A DNA stretch of 64,000 nt from contig CANQNW010000010.1 in the NCBI GenBank assembly GCA_947625305.1, positions 1 through 64,000 of the forward strand, read 5' to 3'. This document shows positions 55,284-63,321 of this stretch, in pieces. The position numbers and the translations under genes were made by a program. Under the pieces are notes generated by a model. It was not told the DNA's origin. It saw nothing but the letters and a program-made list of their open reading frames with translations, and searched no databases. Numbering within the stretch: position 1 is the first letter of the stretch; each line of letters begins with the position of its first letter. Source of the stretch: Candidatus Gastranaerophilales bacterium. GTDB taxonomy: Bacteria; Cyanobacteriota; Vampirovibrionia; Gastranaerophilales; Gastranaerophilaceae.

Positions 55284-56114
55284 TTAAGACTTTTTATACT
55301 CTTGAGGAGCATCTTCTCTTTCCTGATTCCACCTGTCAAGCCCCATCTGTTTACGGATTAACCCTATACCGACATGAACTCTCCATTCATCCATTCTTAA
55401 CTGAGCTGCAATAATTTTATGGCATCCTATGGGAGGCAAAGGAAGTAGCGGTTCGTACAAATTTTTAATCGCAAATAATTGATCGGGCGAAACCGCAAGT
55501 TTTCTTTTCGGAAACGGCAATTTTGGAAGCATTAATTTTTGTCTTACAAGATTAATGCCAAAAAATACTTTTCTGGGTTCAAGCCCTATTGCCTGACCTA
55601 TAATTTCATGTATATCAGGGTTAGGCAGAGGTAATGCTTTTTTATATAAAATTTCTATCTGTTCAATCTGCTCTTTGCTTACCAAAAGTTGTTTTTGTCT
55701 TTGCGGTCTGTTTTTTGGTCTTGGTTTATTAAATCCGCCGGGACGATTGTTAAAATTACCTCTTGGTCTTTGCCCGTTATCATTTCTCTGTCTGTTATAT
55801 GGTCTTTGAAACCCGCCTCTATTGTCATGCGGTCTGTCATTTCTGTTATAATTTCTGTTATATTGCGGTCTTTGAGAATGTTCCCTATCTTGATTATCTC
55901 TGTTATTATATCTCGGTCTTTCTTCCCTCTGTTCATCGGAACCAAAAGAATAGGAATTTCTTCCCGTTGAAGATGTTTGAGAAGAATTTGCAGCTTCTTG
56001 TGATAATTCCTCCGTATATTTTTTATCGGAATATAAGCAGTTAGGACAAATTACCCTTTTTGGGTTTTTCGTTTCAAATTCGGCTCCGCATTTAATACAC
56101 TTATTTACATACAT
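55284..56114 (-). CDS. Zinc-ribbon and RGG-rich protein, putative RNA-binding
   Basis: A 276-aa protein of three parts: an N-terminal zinc ribbon with CIKCGAEF and CPNC (~5-26); a low-complexity Arg/Asn/Gly/Pro/Tyr region (~60-150, with NRPGGFNKPRP and RGG-like steps) characteristic of disordered RNA-binding tails; and a C-terminal pair of similar helical modules (~160-205 and 215-262), each with a PLPNPDIHEIIG or PLPPIGCHKII motif. The position just before rimM and trmD suggests an RNA or ribosome role. No named family. Confidence 0.65.
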   Translation of the reverse strand: MYVNKCIKCGAEFETKNPKRVICPNCLYSDKKYTEELSQEAANSSQTSSTGRNSYSFGSDEQREERPRYNNRDNQDREHSQRPQYNRNYNRNDRPHDNRGGFQRPYNRQRNDNGQRPRGNFNNRPGGFNKPRPKNRPQRQKQLLVSKEQIEQIEILYKKALPLPNPDIHEIIGQAIGLEPRKVFFGINLVRQKLMLPKLPFPKRKLAVSPDQLFAIKNLYEPLLPLPPIGCHKIIAAQLRMDEWRVHVGIGLIRKQMGLDRWNQEREDAPQEYKKS

Positions 56115-56389
56115 TTAACGTGTCCCTTATATTTTAAAAGTTAATCTCTCTCCCAATTAGGATTTCTTCTGCTTTAAAAAATTCAATGTTGATTAGATTT
56201 TTTCTACCTTTACAAATATTTTAATATAATAATTTAAATTTGTCACTAAGATATATATATGAACTTAAATATAATTTTAATCCAAAGCAGGAATATTTAC
56301 AAGAAATAATAAGAATGCTAAGATTTATTACAAAATAAAGCAAAAAAAATTTTTTCGTTTTTTTATCCAAATAACAATTTGGAGTTATT

Positions 56390-57385
56390 ATGAAAATTTC
56401 AGAAATAAATTATATAAATTATAATTATAAACCTGTTTTTCAAAAAAGAGGATCTAACAATAAATCCGATTCTTTTGTATATAGCCAAAATGAGCAGAGC
56501 AAGACTAAAAAAACAACAAGTCAGCCTTTTATCAGAAGGGTAAATACGGATAAACTTGAATTACAACAGGATGTTTCTGATTTAAAATTTGTATCGGAGG
56601 GAGTATATCCAAGCAGAATTGTTGCAGGCTGTAATATTAATGAATTATCAGGATTTAGAAACTGCGAAACTGTTGTAATTACTTCACAAATAAATACAAT
56701 GAGTAATTTCAAAAAAATTGTAATTTCAGCAAAATCATTTATAAAAAATATTAAAAACTGCATATTCTGCGGTGTTGAAAAAGGAATTGCAGGCAGCATA
56801 GAATCTTTCGCAACCCTTGTCAGTTCAAATTCCCGAGCAGACAGGATATCTTCGTATGCAACAAGGCTTAACGGTTCAGATATTAAAGTTAAAAATATAA
56901 AAACAAATATTTTAAATGTATCGGGAGATAGTTCTGCTGATGATACGGTTATAGATAATGCGGATGTTTCAAGTTCTAATTTTAAAGCTCCCAATATTGA
57001 TTATTTTGACAGCACGATTAGACAGACACATGACTTTAAAAATGACGGACAGGCTTATATCCATAAGTGTGCAATTAAAAATTTAACCTGCGAATCATTA
57101 AATGCGATAAATACAAAAATCGGAACGGTTACAATGAACGGGAATAAAACGTCAGTAGTTTCAAATTCCGAAATTGATAATTATGTAACCTCAGAAAGTG
57201 ATTTAATTTTAACTAATACACACATCAAAAAACTGGTCGTCCCCGGGAAAAATAAAAAAGTATATATTTCAACAGACGACAACTCAAAAATAGATGATTT
57301 TAAATTTGATGATAAAGCAAGCTTTGTAATAATTAATAATTTTGATAAAAACAAATCAACTTATATTTCAAAATCCGGCAAATAA
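56390..57385 (+). CDS. Beta-rich repeat protein with N-terminal KPVF motif, paralogue A
   Basis: A 331-aa protein without signal peptide or membrane helices. Residues 1-20 read MKISEINYINYNYKPVFQKR with Pro15-x-Phe17. From ~100 the sequence is built of short beta strands separated by Asn/Ser/Lys turns (SDIKVKNIKTNILNVSG, ATINTKIG-type), like a right-handed beta-helix or bactofilin-type array. It shares this plan and the closing strand block (HIKKLVVPGKNKKVYIS) with the next gene, so the two are tandem paralogues. The GGAG ribosome site precedes the ATG. Function unknown. Confidence 0.7.
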   Translation: MKISEINYINYNYKPVFQKRGSNNKSDSFVYSQNEQSKTKKTTSQPFIRRVNTDKLELQQDVSDLKFVSEGVYPSRIVAGCNINELSGFRNCETVVITSQINTMSNFKKIVISAKSFIKNIKNCIFCGVEKGIAGSIESFATLVSSNSRADRISSYATRLNGSDIKVKNIKTNILNVSGDSSADDTVIDNADVSSSNFKAPNIDYFDSTIRQTHDFKNDGQAYIHKCAIKNLTCESLNAINTKIGTVTMNGNKTSVVSNSEIDNYVTSESDLILTNTHIKKLVVPGKNKKVYISTDDNSKIDDFKFDDKASFVIINNFDKNKSTYISKSGK

Positions 57386-57510
57386 AAGGAAAAAAATTAA
57401 CAGGTTAAGAAGTGTTACAATTTAGCCCCAAAAAACACTATTAAATCTGGCAAAAGGATTTGTGTGTGTTAATATGCAAGTATAAATTGAGTTTAATAAG
57501 GGATATAATT

Positions 57511-58353
57511 ATGAGAGTATCTGCAGTTGCCGGAATAAAAAATAATATAAATCCTATTTTTAAAGGGAACAAACAAACTACCACGCCATGGGATATGGAT
57601 ATATTTGAAAGCTGCGAACCTAAACCGCTTATAACAAAAAAATCCCGTATTGAGGGTAAAAATCTTGATGAAGTATATCTAAAACCAAACAGGTATGAAT
57701 CTTCTATAGGATTATACAAAACCCGTAAAGTATTAAATTCTAAAATAGGTAAACTTGAAGGATATTACCCTATTGAAGTTAAAATATCAAATTCACAAAT
57801 CGGTGAAGCCTCAAGATTTAAAAAAATTGAACTCGCAGAAAATGTTCAAGCGGACAAACTGCAATCAACATCAGCAATAATAATTTCAGGTGATAATACA
57901 AAAGTAAATGATGCAACCACTTCTATAATGACTGTCTGCGGCAGTGAAATTAATTCTCTAAAGTGCGAGACTTTAACTGCAAAAGATTCAGTAATAAATT
58001 CCGCATATATAAAAGGTCTTTTACATAGTAACGAGAATAATGACAAAAAACAATTTCTGAATATATATAATACTAAGATAAAAAGTCTAAATATTAATCC
58101 TAAAGGCGAATATCAATTTAATAACTCTCATGTATGCAAAATTGTAATACCCGAGGTAGCTAAAAAAGTTTCATTTTATCCTTCCATTTCCTTAATAAAA
58201 AACGGAAATTCCGTAATAGGTTCTTTTGAAAATAATTCTAATTATATTGTTACAATTGAATTTTATAAAGACGGGAAATATTTACATTCAAAACTGGTTC
58301 CTCCTGAAACAGTTTATGATACCGAAACTCTTGAAAAGTTTTTTGAAGGCTAA
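57511..58353 (+). CDS. Beta-rich repeat protein with N-terminal NPIF motif, paralogue B
   Basis: A 280-aa partner of the preceding gene. Residues 1-19 read MRVSAVAGIKNNINPIFKG with Pro15-x-Phe17, aligned to paralogue A without a gap. The body repeats short strands (SQIGEASRFKKIELAENVQ; GSEINSLKCETLTAKDS) and ends in VCKIVIPEVAKKVSFYPSIS, like A. AAGGG precedes the ATG at 57511; the 17 codons upstream were rejected. The two genes are separated by 125 bases with no clear promoter. Function unknown. Confidence 0.7.
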   Translation: MRVSAVAGIKNNINPIFKGNKQTTTPWDMDIFESCEPKPLITKKSRIEGKNLDEVYLKPNRYESSIGLYKTRKVLNSKIGKLEGYYPIEVKISNSQIGEASRFKKIELAENVQADKLQSTSAIIISGDNTKVNDATTSIMTVCGSEINSLKCETLTAKDSVINSAYIKGLLHSNENNDKKQFLNIYNTKIKSLNINPKGEYQFNNSHVCKIVIPEVAKKVSFYPSISLIKNGNSVIGSFENNSNYIVTIEFYKDGKYLHSKLVPPETVYDTETLEKFFEG

Positions 58354-58393
58354 AAATTCACATACTTAGCGTATATAAAATTAAAAGTTTCTT

Positions 58394-59278
58394 CTACTTA
58401 CTGTTTTTTAGATTGTAAGTCATAACTACATCGTTTCCCTGTTCCGATATATATAAAACATCATCTTTTATATACAAGAAATAAGGATGTGAGACTTTAT
58501 CCATAAAAACACTTACCTGTCCCGCTTTTGTAACTTTTAAAATATTATTTGCATCATAATTTGCGACATAAAGATTATCATAATTATCTATAGCAAGCCC
58601 GACAGGGCCTTCAAGTAGATAATCTTTTACAAAATTTGTTTTATTCTTGCTGTTATCTAATTTTATAATTGCATTATCCGAATAGCTTGCAACATACATA
58701 TTACCCTCTGAATCAACAACCATGCCCGCAGGTGAATTGAATTTATCAATCAGAACTCTTTTGTTATTATTTGCCGTTGTAACTTTTGCTCTTTCAATTT
58801 TATTAACCTGTGCATCCATCATTTCTTTTGCATCTCGGCTCAATTGCTGAACCGTAGCATAATTTTCATAATCATAAGGAATATATTTTAAATACTTCAT
58901 TGCAAGTGCGTAGTTTTTTCTGTTATACGAAATTTTTGCCGCCTGAAGTATTGAATCATAATCATGCGGATTTAATGCAATAATTTTTACGTAGGTATTA
59001 TATGCCTCATCATATTTTTTTTGCGAAATATAAATAGCAGCTATATTATAAAGGGCATCAGTCATATTAGGATTGAAAGACAGTGCTTTTTGAAATGCGC
59101 TGATTGCATTATCATATGCTTTTGACCTTGTTAAATCAATACCTGATTTATATGCAGCCATTGCTTTTTCTATATCTTCCTCCGATACTTCGATTTCTTG
59201 AGCAAAACTGTTAAGTCCTGCCATAAATAAGACTAAAAGCAACAATATATTTAATACTAATATTTTTTTTATTTTCAT
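58394..59278 (-). CDS. Exported TPR plus NHL-repeat protein
   Basis: A 294-aa protein. Signal peptide MKIKKILVLNILLLLVLFMA to ~27, TPR units at ~35-150 (NAISAFQKALSFNPNMTDAL; KYDEAYNTYVKIIALNPHDY), then NHL-type beta-propeller blades (DKFNSPAGMVVDSEGNMYVA; LLEGPVGLAIDNYDNLYVA). The propeller is short, two to three blades. It probably binds a partner in the periplasm. It begins by TAATG overlap with gatA, a translation gene, which is not an obvious partner. Confidence 0.82.
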   Translation of the reverse strand: MKIKKILVLNILLLLVLFMAGLNSFAQEIEVSEEDIEKAMAAYKSGIDLTRSKAYDNAISAFQKALSFNPNMTDALYNIAAIYISQKKYDEAYNTYVKIIALNPHDYDSILQAAKISYNRKNYALAMKYLKYIPYDYENYATVQQLSRDAKEMMDAQVNKIERAKVTTANNNKRVLIDKFNSPAGMVVDSEGNMYVASYSDNAIIKLDNSKNKTNFVKDYLLEGPVGLAIDNYDNLYVANYDANNILKVTKAGQVSVFMDKVSHPYFLYIKDDVLYISEQGNDVVMTYNLKNSK

Positions 59279-60756
59279 TACACCGCAATCATTGTAGAAT
59301 TCTTATAATTAAATTGTACAGCCTCTTCAAGCTTAAAGGCAACATTTAAAAGTTTTTCTTCATTTAAACAATCTGCCAAAAGCTGTATACCGATTGGCAT
59401 TCCGCCATTATCAAGCGCAACGGGAATACTCATAGCAGGTATACCTGCAAGATTTGCAGTAATTGTAGCAATATCGGTTAAGTACATGCTTAGCGGATCT
59501 TCTACCTTTGAACCTATATCAAATGCCGTATTCGGGCAGGTAGGAGATAATAATACATCAACTTTTTTAAATGCATTATCAAAGTCATTTTTAACAAGTC
59601 TTCTTACCTGCTGAGCTTTTTTATAATAAGCATCGTAATATCCTGAACTTAGTGCATAAGTTCCGAGCATTATTCTTCTTTTTACTTCATCGCCAAAGCC
59701 TTCTGCTCTTGTTTTGACGTACATATCATAAAGTGTATCAACATCTTTTGCTCTGTAGCCGTATTTTACACCGTCAAATCTTGCTAAGTTTGAACTTGCC
59801 TCAGCTGTTGCAACGATGTAATATACTGCAATCGAATATTTAATAAGAGGAAGTGAAATTTCAACTATTTCTGCTCCAAGCGACTTATATGTTTCAAGTG
59901 CTTTTTGAACAGCGGATGAAACATCCTCCGCAAGTCCTTCCATGCATAATTCTTTAATATACCCTATTTTTACACCTTTTAAATCATTTTTTAAATCTTT
60001 AGTAAAATCAGGCGGAGTTTGATTTAAAGAGGTTGAATCTTTTTCATCAGGCCCTGATATAACATTTAATAACATAGCCGCATCTTCAACCGTTCTTGTA
60101 ATAGGTCCTATTTGGTCAAGTGATGAAGCAAAAGCTATCAACCCATAACGAGAAACTCTGCCGTATGTGGGTTTTAAGCCGACAAGCCCGCAAAAACTTG
60201 CGGGTAATCTTATACTTCCGCCCGTATCTGAACCTAATGCAACTGTTGCCTCGCCTGCTGATACTGCAGCTGCGCTGCCGCCCGAACTTCCGCCCGGTAC
60301 TTTATTTAAATTCCAAGGATTTCTTACTATTTTAAATGCTGAATTTTCATTACTTGAACCCATTGCAAATTCGTCAAGATTTGCTTTTCCTATTATCGGG
60401 ATTAAATTTGATTTTAATTTTTGTGTAACCGTTGCATCATAAGGGGATATAAAGTTTGCTAATATCTTACTTGAGGCTGTTGTCGGGTAAGATTTTAAAT
60501 TTATGTTATCCTTTAGAGCCAGCGGAATTCCTGCCAACGGTGCAATTTCTTCATTTTTTGCTATTTTTTCATCAACTTTTTTCGCTGTTTCAAGTGCATA
60601 ATCTCTTGTTAAAGAATTATATGCTCCAATCTTATCATCGATGTTTTCAACTTTTTTATATACGGTTTCAACGAGTTCTGCTGCACTTACTTCTTTATTT
60701 AACAGTGCTTTTCTCTGTTCTGATGCCGATTTTGTGATTAATTCACTTATTTCCAA
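59278..60756 (-). CDS. gatA: Glutamyl-tRNA(Gln)/aspartyl-tRNA(Asn) amidotransferase subunit A
   Basis: A 492-aa amidase-signature enzyme that hydrolyses glutamine to supply ammonia for transamidation. Catalytic Lys in LALKDNINL (~82-88) and the serine-rich GGSSGGSAAAVSAG (~155-168) are intact, as is LPASFCGLVGLKPTYGRVSR. Normal length. gatB and gatC are not in the window. It is translationally linked to the downstream TPR-NHL gene. Confidence 0.95.
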   Translation of the reverse strand: MEISELITKSASEQRKALLNKEVSAAELVETVYKKVENIDDKIGAYNSLTRDYALETAKKVDEKIAKNEEIAPLAGIPLALKDNINLKSYPTTASSKILANFISPYDATVTQKLKSNLIPIIGKANLDEFAMGSSNENSAFKIVRNPWNLNKVPGGSSGGSAAAVSAGEATVALGSDTGGSIRLPASFCGLVGLKPTYGRVSRYGLIAFASSLDQIGPITRTVEDAAMLLNVISGPDEKDSTSLNQTPPDFTKDLKNDLKGVKIGYIKELCMEGLAEDVSSAVQKALETYKSLGAEIVEISLPLIKYSIAVYYIVATAEASSNLARFDGVKYGYRAKDVDTLYDMYVKTRAEGFGDEVKRRIMLGTYALSSGYYDAYYKKAQQVRRLVKNDFDNAFKKVDVLLSPTCPNTAFDIGSKVEDPLSMYLTDIATITANLAGIPAMSIPVALDNGGMPIGIQLLADCLNEEKLLNVAFKLEEAVQFNYKNSTMIAV

Positions 60757-60857
60757 TTTTATATCCTCTCATGCTTTTTTCTATATTATAAACTAAAAAT
60801 TTTACTTTTTTCCCTTTTTATAATCTGATGATATTATATATAAAAGAGGGAAAAAAT

Positions 60858-61916
60858 TTGGCTATAATATCAGACGATAACAATATAAAATTTGAAAAAA
60901 AAGTAAACGAAGATACGACCTCAGAAGAAACAGCTTACGATATGTCTTTTGAGGCGAATATCCGCCCGAAGCATTTTGATGAATACATAGGGCAGAGCAG
61001 TTTAAAAGCTGCCTTAAAAATATCAATAGAGGCGGCAAAAAAACGTGAACTCCCGTTAGACCATATTTTATTTTACGGGCCGCCGGGGCTTGGGAAAACA
61101 ACCCTTGCTACAGTTATCGCAACAGAGATGAATTCAAATATTAAAATCACATCTGCTCCTGCGCTTGAAAGACCGAGAGATATTATCGGCATATTAATGT
61201 CTTTAAAAGCAGGCGATGTTTTATTTATTGATGAAATTCACAGACTTAATAAAATTTCTGAGGAAATATTATACCCCGCAATGGAAGATTTTTATCTTGA
61301 TATGACAACGGGGAAATCCCAAACTTTAAAATCCATAAGAATACCCATTCCGAAATTTACTTTAATCGGGGCAACAACAAAAGCAGGCGCACTATCAGGG
61401 CCGTTAAGGGACAGATTCGGAATTATTCACAGGCTTGAATTTTATACAGAAGAAGAACTTACTCAAGTAATAAAAAGGACTGCGCAAATCCTTGATATTG
61501 AAATAAATGAAGAAGGAGCAAAAGCCATAGCTAAAAGGTCAAGAGGAACTCCCAGAATTGCGAACAGGCTCGTTAAACGGGTAAGAGATTATGCTATAGT
61601 CAAATCAGACGGTAATATTGACGAAAAAACAGCAAATAAGGCTCTTGATATACTTCAAATTGATAAATTCGGGCTTGATAACACAGATAGAGCCTTATTG
61701 AATTTAATCGCAGAAAAATACTCGGGAGGTCCCGTCGGCATTGAAACTCTGGCAACGGCGCTCGGAGAAGATACAAGAACAATTGAAGACGTCTATGAAC
61801 CGTATCTTCTGCAGCAAGGCTACATTCAAAGAACTCCGAGAGGCAGAAAATTAACAGAGCATGCCTGCAAGTGTTTTAATTTAAAAAATATTAATTTCCA
61901 GCAGTCTTTATTTTAA
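60858..61916 (+). CDS. ruvB: Holliday junction branch-migration helicase
   Basis: A 352-aa AAA+ motor of the RuvABC complex. Walker [12 protein letters not shown], Walker [11 protein letters not shown], sensor 1 [21 protein letters not shown] and the arginine finger region follow in order, then the winged helix with [17 protein letters not shown]. The TTG at 60858 has GAGGG seven bases before it; the ATG at 60828 lacks one, so the TTG is preferred. Both give an N-terminal extension before the usual RuvB start. Confidence 0.95.
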   Translation: MAIISDDNNIKFEKKVNEDTTSEETAYDMSFEANIRPKHFDEYIGQSSLKAALKISIEAAKKRELPLDHILFYGPPGLGKTTLATVIATEMNSNIKITSAPALERPRDIIGILMSLKAGDVLFIDEIHRLNKISEEILYPAMEDFYLDMTTGKSQTLKSIRIPIPKFTLIGATTKAGALSGPLRDRFGIIHRLEFYTEEELTQVIKRTAQILDIEINEEGAKAIAKRSRGTPRIANRLVKRVRDYAIVKSDGNIDEKTANKALDILQIDKFGLDNTDRALLNLIAEKYSGGPVGIETLATALGEDTRTIEDVYEPYLLQQGYIQRTPRGRKLTEHACKCFNLKNINFQQSLF

Positions 61917-61960
61917 CAGGCAAAAAAATTTTTCAGATGTTTTATTAACGGATGGTGATA

Positions 61961-62025
61961 TATAATCTAGTGTCGCACTCTCAAAATTTTACTCACACCA
62001 TTTCGTGGCTTATCGTAAAATTTTG
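61961..62025 (+). promoter_or_regulatory. Promoter and 5' leader with inverted repeat
   Basis: Perfect -10 TATAAT at 61961-61966 predicts a start near 61973 and a ~77-base leader. The leader holds CAAAATTTTAC (61982-61992) and the exact complement GTAAAATTTTG (62015-62025), enclosing CCA-TTTCG-TGG. A stem-loop is likely in the RNA, or a DNA operator. Confidence 0.55.
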
Positions 62026-62049
62026 TTCGGACAAATTAAGGAGAAACCT

Positions 62050-62346
62050 ATGGCTGTATCATTTGGTCAGATGACAATTCTAAAATTCGGGACAGAAGAA
62101 AGTGCTAAAAATGCGGTAAAAAATTTTAAACCTGACGGAAAATTAACGGTAAATAAAAAAGAAGTTACTTATATTCCGAGTAAAGATTTAAAAGAAATAC
62201 ACGATATCGCAACCTTAAAAGCAAATGCCTGGAGCAGTTTAATTGAATTATCGCAGAAAGAAAAAAATCACATTTGGTTTACCTGCTATAATCAATGCTT
62301 AGAAGATGCCAAAGCAAATGCGAAAGTAATTGATATGCAAATATAA
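62050..62346 (+). CDS. 98-aa protein, unknown
   Basis: AAGGAG sits seven bases before the ATG at 62050, deciding the start over a longer frame that begins at 62005 in the leader stem-loop. The product is a small soluble alpha/beta domain (MTILKFGTEESAKNAVKNFK; HDIATLKANAWSSLIELSQ) with no membrane segment. No known family. It runs convergently into the WYL gene with no gap, and its leader hairpin suggests regulated expression. Confidence 0.65.
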   Translation: MAVSFGQMTILKFGTEESAKNAVKNFKPDGKLTVNKKEVTYIPSKDLKEIHDIATLKANAWSSLIELSQKEKNHIWFTCYNQCLEDAKANAKVIDMQI

Positions 62347-63321
62347 TCAGCATAAATTATCTAAAACTTCTTTAATATAAGCTTTATAAAATTCTTTTAA
62401 TTTACTCGGCTTTTTAATTTTGACATTTTTCCCCCATTTAAAGAGTTCAAAACATATTGCCATAAGTCCGCCCGAGGTAAATTTTACTTTAACATTACCG
62501 CTATCAAGCCGTTTAATTTTTTGCGTTGGGTGAAAATGGTAGTTTAGAACATCCTCAGCTATTGATTTATCAAATTCCAATACAACATTAACGGGTTCTT
62601 CCTGATATATTGAAAATGATTTATTACAATATTCCTTCAATGAAAATTTCTCGTCTTTGTCAAAATATTCTTCGGTAATTTCAAGATTTTTTATTTTATC
62701 AACCTTATAAAGCCTCAAATCATTTACATACTCATTATAGCCTACAAGATAATATTTATCTGAAATTATCACACCATAAGGATTTAGAGTGATTGTGCGG
62801 TTTCCTTTATCCGTTAGATAATCAAACTTAATTTTTTTAAACGAGAGCATTGCACATCTAAGCATTTCCATAGTTTTAGGGTCGGCTTTTACCCTTGAAT
62901 ACTGCCTTACGGCAAAGCCTTCAGATTCTATAACAGCTTCAATATCGTTTTCTAAGGCCCTTGCGTTTTTTTGAGGGGTCAGCGCTTTTATTTTTAAAAT
63001 CAATTCATTAAGCTGTTTTTTCTTGTTTTCATCATCCGATAGACCCTTTAAATACTCTAAATTTGCAAAATCATCAACCGAAAAAGAAATTAAAGAGTTC
63101 ATTGTACCTTTAGCAAAACGCCAGCGCTTTTTCTTATCAAATGACGGTACTTCTTCGATTTTTTCAGGGAACATTTCAAATAATAATGTTTTCATCCGTT
63201 CAGCAGAGCGCCTTGAGCATTCAAAATGCTCTTGAATATCATAAATACAAAGCCCCGTGAAGCTGTTTTGAAACATCATTGCGAGTTCTATTATCTGTTC
63301 CGCTTTATTTAATCGTGACAT
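62347..63321 (-). CDS. WYL-domain transcriptional regulator
   Basis: A 324-aa regulator. The N-terminal winged HTH (TGLCIYDIQEHFECSRRSAE, ~22-41) is followed by a WYL domain (~160-260) with the core RTITLNPYGVIISDKYYLVGYN (DKYYLVGY carries the usual WYL position) and a C-terminal WCX-like extension. WYL proteins sense nucleic acids or ligands and often control phage-defence operons (BrxR/CapW type). The partner gene overlaps by 13 bases at the 5' side and is unknown; further genes lie outside the window. Confidence 0.9.
   Translation of the reverse strand: MSRLNKAEQIIELAMMFQNSFTGLCIYDIQEHFECSRRSAERMKTLLFEMFPEKIEEVPSFDKKKRWRFAKGTMNSLISFSVDDFANLEYLKGLSDDENKKKQLNELILKIKALTPQKNARALENDIEAVIESEGFAVRQYSRVKADPKTMEMLRCAMLSFKKIKFDYLTDKGNRTITLNPYGVIISDKYYLVGYNEYVNDLRLYKVDKIKNLEITEEYFDKDEKFSLKEYCNKSFSIYQEEPVNVVLEFDKSIAEDVLNYHFHPTQKIKRLDSGNVKVKFTSGGLMAICFELFKWGKNVKIKKPSKLKEFYKAYIKEVLDNLC

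Noticed and set aside
55679-56044. Reading frames on both strands inside the RGG gene
   Set aside because: They arise from the low-complexity Arg/Asn/Gly repeat; no ribosome sites.
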